Positions 54,272 to 62,761 of a stretch of DNA of 64,000 nt are shown in pieces. Under the pieces are notes generated by a model. The model saw only the letters and a program-made list of their open reading frames with translations. It was not told where the DNA came from and searched no databases. The number at the start of each line of letters is the position of its first letter. Within the stretch, counting starts at the first letter, position 1. A program made the translations under genes and the position numbers. This stretch comes from Candidatus Accumulibacter regalis (GTDB taxonomy: Bacteria; Pseudomonadota; Gammaproteobacteria; Burkholderiales; Rhodocyclaceae): NCBI GenBank assembly GCA_000585075.1, contig JEMY01000013.1:62001-126000 (forward strand), written 5' to 3'.

Positions 54272-54288
54272 ATCAAGATTCGTGCCAA
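54272..54288 (-). promoter_or_regulatory. Sigma-54 (RpoN) promoter of the Rieske/NifX/MBL operon
   Basis: Minus-strand TTGGCACGAATCTTGAT matches the sigma-54 consensus (YTGGCACGRNNNTTGCW) at every defined position except the C of the -12 element (A here). It points toward the Rieske gene with a leader of about 80 nt. A sigma-54 activator gene is divergent on the other side. Confidence 0.8.
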
Positions 54289-54360
54289 CCTTCAAGAAAG
54301 ATAACGAATGCAAAAAAACAACGGCTTGCGAGTCCGTCGCCCAAACGCTGACGATTTTTT

Positions 54361-54418
54361 TGCCACGCTCCTCTGCCGGTATGGCAGTATTTGGCAGTCG
54401 AATTGGCAGAATTGGCGG
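54361..54418. promoter_or_regulatory. Candidate upstream activator sites for the sigma-54 activator
   Basis: CTGCC-N5-GGCAG (54373-54377 and 54383-54387) is a perfect dyad nested inside TGCCA (54361-54365)/TGGCA (54392-54396). Further TGGCAG copies start at 54392 and 54404, and TGGCGG at 54413. The block lies about 75-130 bp upstream of the sigma-54 promoter, a normal enhancer distance, and just before the activator start codon. Confidence 0.6.
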
Positions 54419-54424
54419 CATCGC

Positions 54425-55747
54425 ATGGCAGTCGATCAGGCGTCCCTGGCAGAACTGGTTTCGTTCCTGGAGACCTTTCCCGAACCGCACATCCTGTGTG
54501 ACCGCGACTATCGGATCCTGGCCGCAAACGCGGCTTATCGAGCCAACTGGGTCGATCAAATAGAGGTCGTGGGCCGCAAGTGCTTCGAGGTGTCGCATCG
54601 ATACACGGTGCCCTGCGATCAGGCGGGCGAGTCGTGTCCGCTACAGCGCAGCCTGCAATCGGGGCGGCGCGAGCGTGTGCTGCATCTTCATTACACGTCG
54701 CGCGGCGAGAGCTTCGAGAACATCGAGCTGTCGCCGATCCGCGACGCCAGTGGCGCCATCGTGTATTACGTCGAGAAGCTGGAGCCCTTGCCGGGAGCAT
54801 CCAGTCTTGGTGACGTCCAGGGTCTGATCGGTCGCTCGCCAGCCTTCGTGAAGATGATGGAACTGGTCGCGCGGGTGGCGCCTTCGGACGCCTCCGTGTT
54901 GCTGCAGGGGGAGTCGGGTACCGGCAAGGAACTGGTCGCCAATGCCATCCATCAGCTCAGCCGGCGCGCCAAACACCCTTTCGTTGCCGTTGATTGCTCG
55001 GGATTGCCGGAAACGCTGTTCGAGAGCGCCTTGTTTGGCCATGAGCGAGGGGCCTTCACCGGTGCGACGACACGAACGACCGGGCTGGTCGAGGCGGCGT
55101 CGGGCGGCACGCTGTTTCTCGACGAACTGGGCGATATCCCGCTCTCGATCCAGGTCAAGCTGTTGCGGCTACTGGAAACCGGCACCTATCGTCGGGTGGG
55201 TTCCCCGGAGCTGCGCAAGGCCGAAGTCCGGGTCGTCTCCGCCACCCATCGTCCGCTGACCGACATGGTGAGCGAAGGTCTTTTCCGGCAGGACTTGTTC
55301 TACCGGCTGAACATCTTCCCGATCCACCTGCCGCCGTTGCGCCAGCGCGGTCATGACGTCCTGCTGCTAGCTGAGACCTTGCTCGATCGCGTCTCTGGTG
55401 GCCGCCTCCGCAGCCGCCTGTCAGCGGAGGCGGCCGCCTGGCTGCGCGGCTACCACTATCCGGGCAATGTGCGCGAACTGCGCAACATTCTCGAACGCGC
55501 CTGCCTGCTCTGCGATGGCGATGAAATACATCTGCAGCACTTGCCAGTGGAGTTGGCGGCGGCCAGGTCGTTGCCGACATCATCCGACGGTCCACCGCCA
55601 GCGACGCGCGACTTTCCGGATAGCCATTCGCTGTCCTTCGAGGAAGTGGTACGCGACTTCAAAGGCAGCCGGAAAGCGCTCGCCAGTCACCTTGGCCTGT
55701 CAGAGCGGACCCTCTACCGTCGCCTGAAAACGGTGGATGGGCAGTAG
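54425..55747 (+). CDS. Sigma-54-dependent Fis-family transcriptional activator with Cys-containing PAS domain
   Basis: About 440 residues: PAS domain (FPEPHILCDRDYRILAANAA) with a cysteine set in VGRKCFEVSHRYTVPCDQAG and SCPLQ. A complete AAA+ domain follows: VLLQGESGTGKELVANAIHQ, FGHERGAFTGATTRTTGLVE (GAFTGA loop contacting sigma-54), GGTLFLDELGDIPL, and the arginine finger region FRQDLFYRLNIFPIHLPPLR. A C-terminal Fis HTH (GSRKALASHLGLSERTLYRR) ends the protein. The PAS cysteines could bind an FeS cluster or sense redox state. Start ATG 54425 is favoured because the in-frame upstream extension (to 54308) runs through the repeated TGGCAG sites. It is divergent from the Rieske operon, which it most likely activates. 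Confidence 0.9.
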   Translation: MAVDQASLAELVSFLETFPEPHILCDRDYRILAANAAYRANWVDQIEVVGRKCFEVSHRYTVPCDQAGESCPLQRSLQSGRRERVLHLHYTSRGESFENIELSPIRDASGAIVYYVEKLEPLPGASSLGDVQGLIGRSPAFVKMMELVARVAPSDASVLLQGESGTGKELVANAIHQLSRRAKHPFVAVDCSGLPETLFESALFGHERGAFTGATTRTTGLVEAASGGTLFLDELGDIPLSIQVKLLRLLETGTYRRVGSPELRKAEVRVVSATHRPLTDMVSEGLFRQDLFYRLNIFPIHLPPLRQRGHDVLLLAETLLDRVSGGRLRSRLSAEAAAWLRGYHYPGNVRELRNILERACLLCDGDEIHLQHLPVELAAARSLPTSSDGPPPATRDFPDSHSLSFEEVVRDFKGSRKALASHLGLSERTLYRRLKTVDGQ

Positions 55748-56055
55748 CGCTGAGGGCCTGGCGTTCCACGCCGGGCTTCATCGTGTGACGGCGATCGCGC
55801 TCCTCTGATCGCTCAGCGGTATCTCCTCAGGTACAGACCTGCGAAGAAGCGCTTCGCCCAATGGAACAGCCGCGACGAGGGCAGGATGATCTGGCGCCGG
55901 GGATTGCGAAACACCAGCCTGCCGCGGCGGCAGCCTGCAGGTCGGTCTTGGGGTTTGGCAGGCTCTCGTCAGGTGCGCAAAGAACAGTTGTACGGCAGAA
56001 CGAGGCGCTGCGAAGGTCACGGACCCTCGCAGCGGAGCCCTCCTCTGATCTGGAG
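55748..56055. other. Intergenic stretch between convergent genes, no gene recognised
   Basis: 308 bases between the ends of the sigma-54 activator and norB. Short frames on the minus strand have no recognised family. Neither a strong terminator nor a repeat was found. Confidence 0.4.
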
Positions 56056-58344
56056 CTAGATTGTCTTGCCGGCCAGCGCGTCGGCGCTGCCGATCGCCGC
56101 CGGATCAGGGTCACGCCGAACGATCAACAGACGGACGGCAAAAAGCGCCAGGAGCAGCGTGCCGACGGCAAAGACAATGTCGCCGGGAACGCGCAGCCAG
56201 ACAAAGGTCTCCATCCACGCCGAGTGAACGAACCCCGGTGAACGAGCAAACCACACCCCCTCGCTGAGGCTCGCCCAGGCCTGGTAGATGCCGGCCGGGA
56301 CGAGCGACATGAAGACCATCATCGCCAGTCCGACATTCAGCGACCAGAACGTCAGGCCGACCAGTTTGTCCGACCACGCCGTCCGGTTCGAGAGACCGCG
56401 CAGGCAGAACAGCAACAGGCCGATGCCGAGCATGCCATAGACACCGAACAGTGCGGCATGACCGTGCGCCGCAGTCATGTTCATGCCTTGCATATAGTAG
56501 AGAGCGATCGGTGTGTTGAGCGTGAAGCCCAGAAGGCCGGCGCCGACGATGTTCCAGAAACCGACGGCGATAAAGCACAGGATCGGCCACTTGTACGCCT
56601 GCACCCAGGGAGCAGCCTTGGAACGCTGATAATTGCGCCAGGCTTCGACGCCGATCATCGCCAGCGGCACCACTTCCAGTGCCGAGAACATCGCCCCAAT
56701 GGCGATCACCGAAGTCGGCGTACCGGTGAAGTAGAGGTGATGCAGTGTGCCGAGAATGCCACCGAACAGGAAGACGATGGTTTCCAGGATGATCGCGCTG
56801 TTGGCGGTCGCCGCGCGAATAAGTCCGAGACGGGTGAACAGCAGGGCGATGACGGCGGTGGCGAAGACCTCGAAGAAGCCCTCGACCCACAGGTGCACCA
56901 GCCACCAGCGCCAGTATTCGACCATCGCGTAGTGTGTTTTCTGACCCCAGGCCAGCGAAGTGGCGTAGAAGCCGCCGATGCACAGCGCAGCAAGGAAGAC
57001 CATGGCGATCAGCCCGCGGCTTTCGGAGGGTTTGCGCAGCGCCGGCATCAGAGCGCGACCGAGCAGCGTCACCCAGATCAGCAGGCCAGCGAACAACAGG
57101 ATCTGCCAGACACGGCCCATGCTGGTGTACTCGAGACCCTGGTTGCCGATCCAGAAACTGTAGTCGTTGCCCATATTCTGCAAGCTGCCCAGCCAGCCGG
57201 TGACCGTCGACCCGGCGACGATGATCAGTAGGGCATAGAACAGCAAATCGACGCCCAGGCGCTGGTATTTCGGTTCGCTGCCGGAAATCGCCGGCGCGAT
57301 ATAGAGGCCGGTGGCCAGCCAGGCGGTGGCGATCCACAGCACGGCAAACTGCGTATGGATGGTACGACTGACGGTAAAGGGCAGGATGTCGCCGAGCGCG
57401 ATACCGAAGAAGCTCGTCCCCTCGACCGCATAGTGCGCGGTGATGACGCCCATGCCAACTTGCGCCAGGATCAGCGCGATGACCACATAGAAATACTTAC
57501 GGGTGGCCAGCATCGATGGCGTTGCCTTGAGCTTGAAGAGCGGGTCAGCCTTTGGCGGGCTTGGGTCACCTGCTTCATGGCTGGTCGAGTGGAAGAAGAT
57601 CATCGCGGCGATCGCGCCGAGCATGAGAATAACGCTGGCAATCGACCAGATGCCGGTACCGGTAGTCGGCGTATTGCCGACCAGCGGCTCGTGCGGCCAA
57701 TTACTGGTGTAGCTCAAGTTGCTTTCACCTGGGCGGTCGGTCACTGCCGACCAAGCGCTCCAGAAGAAGAAGGCCGTCAGGTCCTGCCGATCGGCCGCGT
57801 CGCGCAGAATGTTGGCTGGCATCGCGTACTGCTCGCGCAAGGCGTCGAGCGCAGGCTCGCCACCAAAGAGATCGGCGTAGTGCTTCGCCACCTGCGCCAC
57901 GGCGGCAGCCCGATCAGCACTCAGGCTGATCGAGCCGCTGGCAGCGTCGTAGGTATTGCGCCGGAGCTCGGTCTTCAACTGCGCATCGAGTTGCGCTTGC
58001 TGGCTGGGCTGAAGGTGCTCGTAGGCGGCGCCGAAATAACGCTGTGCCCAGATCGCCCGCAGCGCAAGCGCTTCGCGGTGCAGCCAGTCGGCCGACCAGT
58101 CCGGCGCGAGATAGCTGCCGTGCCCCCAGACCGAGCCCAGTTGCTGGCCGCCGGCCGAGAGCCAGGATTGCTGGCCACGCTGCACCTGCCCCGTGGAGAA
58201 GAGAACCTGGCCGTCACTGCTGACCACCTGCGTCGGAATGGGCGGCGCGTGCACGAAAATCTCGCGGCCAACCCAGCCCAGCGCGGCGAAGGAAAGCACG
58301 CAGATCAGTGCTAGCCAGATCCACAGCTTGCGTGTGTTATGCAT
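56056..58344 (-). CDS. norB: Quinol-dependent nitric oxide reductase
   Basis: 762 residues, the long qNOR form. An N-terminal extension (LWIWLALICVLSFAALGWVG, then a roughly 200-residue periplasmic cytochrome-c-like domain without a haem motif, including GQQLGSVWGHGSYLAPDW) is fused to a 12-helix haem-copper-oxidase-like core. Core His ligands fall in FTVSRTIHTQFAVLW, VHLWVEGFFEVFATA, LGTLHHLYFTGTP and TAAHGHAALFGVYG; Glu in VEGFFE and YYMQGMN-type segments support NOR. It reduces NO to N2O using quinol, for denitrification or NO detoxification. AAAGGAG precedes the ATG. NsrR boxes lie at 58407-58456. Confidence 0.95.
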   Translation of the reverse strand: MHNTRKLWIWLALICVLSFAALGWVGREIFVHAPPIPTQVVSSDGQVLFSTGQVQRGQQSWLSAGGQQLGSVWGHGSYLAPDWSADWLHREALALRAIWAQRYFGAAYEHLQPSQQAQLDAQLKTELRRNTYDAASGSISLSADRAAAVAQVAKHYADLFGGEPALDALREQYAMPANILRDAADRQDLTAFFFWSAWSAVTDRPGESNLSYTSNWPHEPLVGNTPTTGTGIWSIASVILMLGAIAAMIFFHSTSHEAGDPSPPKADPLFKLKATPSMLATRKYFYVVIALILAQVGMGVITAHYAVEGTSFFGIALGDILPFTVSRTIHTQFAVLWIATAWLATGLYIAPAISGSEPKYQRLGVDLLFYALLIIVAGSTVTGWLGSLQNMGNDYSFWIGNQGLEYTSMGRVWQILLFAGLLIWVTLLGRALMPALRKPSESRGLIAMVFLAALCIGGFYATSLAWGQKTHYAMVEYWRWWLVHLWVEGFFEVFATAVIALLFTRLGLIRAATANSAIILETIVFLFGGILGTLHHLYFTGTPTSVIAIGAMFSALEVVPLAMIGVEAWRNYQRSKAAPWVQAYKWPILCFIAVGFWNIVGAGLLGFTLNTPIALYYMQGMNMTAAHGHAALFGVYGMLGIGLLLFCLRGLSNRTAWSDKLVGLTFWSLNVGLAMMVFMSLVPAGIYQAWASLSEGVWFARSPGFVHSAWMETFVWLRVPGDIVFAVGTLLLALFAVRLLIVRRDPDPAAIGSADALAGKTI

Positions 58345-58406
58345 GATGAAGCTCCTTTACGGTAGCGGTAGAACCAATGTAAGAGAACGCGACGACAACC
58401 TTCTTT

Positions 58407-58429
58407 AAGCGGCATTTTAAATGCCTCTT
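58407..58429. promoter_or_regulatory. NsrR operator (strong) upstream of norB
   Basis: A 23-bp near-perfect palindrome of form 11-1-11: the left arm is AAGCGGCATTT, the right arm AAATGCCTCTT. Only the fourth base of each arm breaks symmetry. It matches the NsrR-type consensus (AAGNTGCATTT-N-AAATGCANCTT) closely. It sits about 63 bp upstream of the norB start, between norB and nsrR, and predicts NO-relieved repression. Confidence 0.85.
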
Positions 58430-58433
58430 CTTA

Positions 58434-58456
58434 AAGATGCAAGCACAATGCTTCTT
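58434..58456. promoter_or_regulatory. Second, weaker NsrR-like site
   Basis: AAGATGCAAGC on the left and CAATGCTTCTT on the right, centred 27 bp from the strong site. Outer bases match the NsrR pattern while the centre is degenerate; it may give cooperative binding. Confidence 0.5.
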
Positions 58457-58511
58457 CTGTGGCGACAGAAGCGAAGCAAATTGGCGACGATTGTCGCCAA
58501 GTGCGGAGGAG

Positions 58512-58961
58512 CTACTTGGGAATGGCTCGCACAGGTCGCAGGACGTGAAGAATCACACGTTCGCTCTTGCCGAGCAGATCGGCAAGCGTGACGCCATCCA
58601 GCACCTTGAGGAACGCAGCGAGGGCCTCTGAAAGCGCAAGCTTCAGCTGGCAATCGGGGTCCAGAATGCAGGTAGAGTTCTTGCCGAAGCACTCGACCAG
58701 GTCCATGCCCGACTCCATATGGCGCATAACATCGCCGACAACGATGGTCGTGGCTGGACAGGCAAGGCGCAAGCCACCGCCCTTGCCGCGCAAGCCATCG
58801 ACATAGCCGCCACGGATCAAGCGACTGACGACTTTCATCAAGTGGTTGCGCGACACGGCGAAGCGGTCAGCAATCTCCTGGATGGTCACCAGGCGGTCCT
58901 CGTTGGTCCCGAGGTAGATCAGTACGCGTAGTGCATAGTCAGTGTGCTGGGTGATGTGCAT
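58512..58961 (-). CDS. nsrR: NO-sensing Rrf2-family repressor NsrR
   Basis: 149 residues. The HTH is QEIADRFAVSRNHLMKVVSR with the wing LRGKGGGLRLA, and the cluster ligands lie in CFGKNSTCILDPDC. Spacing C-x7-C-x5-C is that of NsrR rather than IscR. It holds an FeS cluster destroyed by NO. It is upstream of norB on the same strand with 167 bp between, in which the NsrR boxes are found, so it is expected to control norB. Confidence 0.92.
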   Translation of the reverse strand: MHITQHTDYALRVLIYLGTNEDRLVTIQEIADRFAVSRNHLMKVVSRLIRGGYVDGLRGKGGGLRLACPATTIVVGDVMRHMESGMDLVECFGKNSTCILDPDCQLKLALSEALAAFLKVLDGVTLADLLGKSERVILHVLRPVRAIPK

Positions 58962-59603
58962 GGCAGGTTCTCGGTTCGCCCGGTGGCATCGCCATCACTG
59001 GCGACCCCGCCTGCGGATGACAGCAACGGACAAATTGCGAACTCTACCGGACGGCGCCTTCTGGGGTAAGCCTATCTTCATCGTCTTGCCGCGCGCGAGG
59101 GGAATCGCCGCGACCTTGCTTGGACTATCACGCCCGGCGCTCAACACGCGCCTTTCACGGCGTGCGCTGCAAACGAAAGCCGGAGCCGGAACTGCTCGCA
59201 GGTGTTACGTTTCGCACTTCCGGAGAAAGCCCTTGATCGCCTCGTAAGTCCCTGTATAACGGCGCTATTGTTTCTACTCGACAGAACGACCAAGTGATAT
59301 GCGATCTGTTTGTTGCACCCCATGTGGGCTTCTCCCGGCTCGGCGGTTCACGGCCAGGTGTCTGATTCACCGGGAGAACTGCGCGCAGTTTGTCTTTGGC
59401 ACGATGTGTGCTTTAATGTCATGCCAAAAAGCCGTCAGCTACTCTTTCCCGTTCGCCTATCCAGGGCTTTGAGCGGCTGTACCTCCAAGAGCACCCGACG
59501 CAGCCTGAGCAACGTGGCCCTGGCTGCTTTTTCTTTTCGCCCTGCAAGACACCGATGATCCGTAGCAGGGCAAGTTCTGCGTGTATGGCGGGAGGCCTAG
59601 GAC
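58962..59603. other. Long intergenic stretch, no gene recognised
   Basis: 642 bases between divergent nsrR and the SulP gene. Short open frames (for example 59310-59558 plus) have no family resemblance. The nsrR promoter and the SulP promoter should lie here. No further NsrR-type palindrome was noticed. The SulP gene has GGAGGCC 10-16 bp before its ATG. Confidence 0.4.
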
Positions 59604-61817
59604 ATGGAAATTGCATTAAATCTCAAGAACGACAAGCTCGTCGGTGATTTCTGGGGCGGTCTTGCGTCGATGCTCGTCGCCCTGCCGTCGGCGATCGCTT
59701 TTGGCGTCACCATCTACGCTGCTATCGGCCCCGAGTACGCCGGCCTGGGCGCATTGGCCGGCATTCTCGGAACGACCGCTCTTGGCCTGGTCGCACCGAC
59801 GCTCGGTGGCACCAATCGCCTGATCACCGCGCCCTGTGCGCCGGCGGCGGCGGTATGCTCGGCCTTTGCCATCGAACTGGTGCAGAACGGCGTTCCGGCC
59901 ACCTTCATCGTGCTCATGTTGACGGCTCTCGGCCTGGTCTGCGGGATCGTGCAACTACTGCTCGGCTTTCTCGGCGTCGGCGGCCTGATCAAGTACATCC
60001 CGTTTCCGGTTGTCAGTGGCTACCTCAGTGGCGTCGGCCTGATCATCATCGGCAGCCAGATCCCCAAATTCATGGGGGTAATGGATGGCACGTCCTGGTG
60101 GCGGGTGTTGATCGCACCCGACCTGTGGCACTGGCAAACCGCGCTCATTGGTGCCGTCACCATGGCCGTGATGCTCGGCGCGCCGCGCGTCACGCGCCTG
60201 GTGCCGGCAGCCATCCTCGGCTTGCTGGGCGGGCTGATCACCTACTTTGCGATCGCCTACGCGGTCGACGATTCCCTGCTGGTCATGGACGGCAACCCGC
60301 TGATCATCGGCCCGCTCGGGGGCACGGCGTCGAGCATGCTGGAGGCGATCACCGGCCGCTGGCACGAAATCGGCGAACTGAAGCTCAGCCAGATCGGCGC
60401 GCTGCTGGGAACGGCGCTGACGCTGGGCGTCTTGCTCTCGATCGACACCTTGAAGACCTGCGTCGTGCTCGACACCATGACCCGCAGCCGCCACGATTCG
60501 AACCGCGAGTTGATCGCGCAGGGTTCCGGCAACATTGCTTCCGCCTGCGTCGGCGGCATGCCGGGTGCCGGACAGATGGGGGCAACGCTGGTCAATCTCA
60601 CCAGCGGTGGACAGACGCGCGTTTCCGGCGTCATCGAAGGGGTGCTGTCGCTGATCACCTTTCTCGCCCTGGGCAGCTTCATCGCCTGGATTCCGGTCGC
60701 TTCCCTGGCGGCCATCCTGATCATCGTCGGCGTGCGCATGATCGACCGCCACAGCCTGCACCTACTCGACTCGCCATGGACGCGCTTTGACTTTTTCGTC
60801 GTCCTGACGGTGGTCGGCGTGGCCCTTGGCTACAGCCTGATCGCGGCGTCGGGTGTGGGCATCGTTCTGGCCATGCTGCTGTTTATCCGCGAGCAACTGA
60901 GCAGTACGGTGATCCGCAGCAAGGTCGACGGCGGTAGTCGCTTCTCGAAGCGGGTGCGCCTGCCCGAGGAGATGGAATTGCTCGAAAAGGAGGGGCAGCA
61001 GACGGCCATTCTGGAACTGCAAGGTAGCCTATTCTTCGGCACCAAGGATCAGTTGTACCTGGCGCTCGAGCAGGAAGTCGGCACGCGAAAGTACCTCGTT
61101 CTGGACATGCGGCGCGTGCAGTCGGTCGACGTCACTGCCGTGCACCTGCTCGAGCAGATCAGGGACTCGCTGATCGAACGCGACGCCTTCCTGATTTTCA
61201 GCAACCTGTCGCAGGCCCTGCCCAACGGCCGCAGGATCGGCGAGCTCTTCGATCAGATGGCACTTACGACGCAGAGCGAGCATGTCAAGATCTTCCCCGA
61301 ACTCGATGACGCGGTCGAGTGGATTGAAGACCAGATCCTGGGCCACGATCTGGAACAGGAAGCCCGGATCGCGCCGCTGGAACTCGCCGATATCGAGCTC
61401 CTCAGGGATCACAAGGAGGAAACACTCATCGACCTCGAGGCCTGCTTCGAGCGGCGCTCGGTCGCCAAAGGCGACAAGGTGTACTCGTTCAACGATCCCG
61501 GTAACGAGCTGTTCCTGATTCGCAAGGGCGCCGTGCGCATCACCCTGCCGACCGGCGACGGAACTCCGGGTCATCACGCATTGACCTATGGACGCGGTGA
61601 CTTCTTCGGCGGCATGGCCTTCCTTTCGCAAATGACGCGTTTCAACGATGCCAGGGCGGTTGAAGACACCGAGCTGTTCGTCCTGCAACGCGAGCAGTTC
61701 GACAGAATCAGAGAGGAACACAAGCGACTCGCGTGTCACCTGGTCGAAGCGGTTGCCAAGGTTCTGGCCCTGCGCCTGCGCTACTCGGACAAGGAACTGA
61801 TGGCCATGCAGGATTAG
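59604..61817 (+). CDS. SulP-family anion transporter with STAS and cyclic-nucleotide-binding domains
   Basis: 737 residues. The N-terminal SulP membrane domain has about 12-14 segments (GGLASMLVALPSAIAFGVTI, FPVVSGYLSGVGLIIIGSQI, FLALGSFIAWIPVASLAAIL, VVGVALGYSLIAASGVGIVL). A STAS domain follows at about 465-580 (TAILELQGSLFFGTKDQLYL, YLVLDMRRVQSVDVTAVHLL). A cyclic-nucleotide-binding-like domain is at about 605-725 (CFERRSVAKGDKVYSFNDPG, NELFLIRKGAVRITLPTGDG, GRGDFFGGMAFLS, ARAVEDTELFVLQREQFDRI). It likely carries sulfate, bicarbonate or another anion. Fusion of both cytoplasmic domains suggests gating by a nucleotide or by a partner, although the phosphate-binding Arg of true cNMP sites is not obvious. 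Confidence 0.88.
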   Translation: MEIALNLKNDKLVGDFWGGLASMLVALPSAIAFGVTIYAAIGPEYAGLGALAGILGTTALGLVAPTLGGTNRLITAPCAPAAAVCSAFAIELVQNGVPATFIVLMLTALGLVCGIVQLLLGFLGVGGLIKYIPFPVVSGYLSGVGLIIIGSQIPKFMGVMDGTSWWRVLIAPDLWHWQTALIGAVTMAVMLGAPRVTRLVPAAILGLLGGLITYFAIAYAVDDSLLVMDGNPLIIGPLGGTASSMLEAITGRWHEIGELKLSQIGALLGTALTLGVLLSIDTLKTCVVLDTMTRSRHDSNRELIAQGSGNIASACVGGMPGAGQMGATLVNLTSGGQTRVSGVIEGVLSLITFLALGSFIAWIPVASLAAILIIVGVRMIDRHSLHLLDSPWTRFDFFVVLTVVGVALGYSLIAASGVGIVLAMLLFIREQLSSTVIRSKVDGGSRFSKRVRLPEEMELLEKEGQQTAILELQGSLFFGTKDQLYLALEQEVGTRKYLVLDMRRVQSVDVTAVHLLEQIRDSLIERDAFLIFSNLSQALPNGRRIGELFDQMALTTQSEHVKIFPELDDAVEWIEDQILGHDLEQEARIAPLELADIELLRDHKEETLIDLEACFERRSVAKGDKVYSFNDPGNELFLIRKGAVRITLPTGDGTPGHHALTYGRGDFFGGMAFLSQMTRFNDARAVEDTELFVLQREQFDRIREEHKRLACHLVEAVAKVLALRLRYSDKELMAMQD

Positions 61818-61973
61818 GGGCCTCCGCCCGCGGGAGAACCTGTCTGACGGCGGTTCGGGAGCTCGACGGACCAACCATCATCGATGGCCGTCGTCACATC
61901 ACTGCGGATCTCTGCGGGTTTTCGGTTGGTCGATCTCGGCGTCTGTGGGAGCCGAGGATCCGCGCAAGAAGAC

Positions 61974-62306
61974 CTACTTCCTATGCAGGATCAGCGTAAC
62001 GAGCAGGATGGATTCCTGTTTGCTGTGCAAGGCGTGCGGCGCCGCATCGTTCAGATAAATGAGGCTTCCCGGCCGCAGCGTCCGGGTTCTGCCGTGACAG
62101 CTAAAGTCCACTTCGCCGCTCAGACACTGGACGGTCATCGCGCCGGCGGCGCTGTGCTCCTGCATGGTGGCGCCGGCGTTCAGGACGAGGCGGAAGATTT
62201 CAATGTGATCATCGCGCACCAGTGTCGCCGAACCGTTGCTGGCCAGCGCGTCGGCGACGTCGTTGATGCTCACCAGATCGCCCGACTTGGCGTGTGATAG
62301 CGCCAT
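61974..62306 (-). CDS. Small cupin-domain protein
   Basis: 110 residues, a single cupin barrel: IFRLVLNAGATMQEHSAAGA (motif 1, with Glu-His), MTVQCLSGEVDFSCHGRTRT and LRPGSLIYLNDAAPHALHSK (motif 2, with terminal His). The metal set is incomplete compared with the canonical HxH...E...H pattern. Likely a small-molecule-binding or stress-linked cupin. It is followed upstream on the same strand by a hemerythrin-like stub; in many bacteria such cupins accompany NO or oxygen-stress genes. Confidence 0.82.
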   Translation of the reverse strand: MALSHAKSGDLVSINDVADALASNGSATLVRDDHIEIFRLVLNAGATMQEHSAAGAMTVQCLSGEVDFSCHGRTRTLRPGSLIYLNDAAPHALHSKQESILLVTLILHRK

Positions 62307-62333
62307 GACAAAGCTCCTCAGAAGACGCGATCG

Positions 62334-62648
62334 TCACCCGGCTGAAGCGGGGGCTTTCAGGGCGCGTGAGCCGCTCACAGCGGCGATACAGGGGCGCGAA
62401 CGCGGCCCCCACCAGGTTCCTGGTGCCACCGCCGAGCTTCCCGGTCGCACCTCCGGGCGAACGGGCCAATTCCGGCTTCTGCGCCGCGAGCGTGCCCGCC
62501 CTCGCCTCCCCGCTCCGGGATTCTCGAAACAGTCACAACCGGCTTCTGCGGCAATATGATTCGTATCAACAGGAAGACGATCGAGTCGTTCGACCAGTTT
62601 TCCCAGCTTTCGATGCTCGCTGAGCAGCTGCGAAACGATCTCGTTCAC
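62334..62648 (-). pseudogene. Truncated hemerythrin-like gene start
   Basis: GGAGGATT and a GTG at 62648 start an apparent gene: VNEIVSQLLSEHRKLGKLVE and RLDRLPVD look like the first helix of a hemerythrin/HHE protein (LLxEHRxLxxLL). After about 30 residues the sequence becomes Arg/Gly/Pro-rich and loses all similarity, ending 100 codons later beside the cupin gene. The rest of the domain has been lost. The assignment rests on one helix and is tentative. Confidence 0.4.
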
Positions 62649-62761
62649 GCAATCCTCCGTTACTTGTGGAGCGGCGTCGTCCGGGAAACACCGCTTTCGC
62701 AAATGCTGCCGCAACGACTCCATGGACGCGGCTTCGTAGCACCCTCGCCGCAGCAGTGACT

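Noticed and set aside
54308-54424. Upstream extension of the sigma-54 activator (MQKNNGLRV...)
   Set aside because: It has no domain similarity and runs through the TGGCAG repeat array; the start at 54425 fits better.
58962-59603. Short frames in the 642-bp gap (for example 59310-59558)
   Set aside because: No ribosome-binding site, no homology pattern and no codon bias typical of the neighbours.
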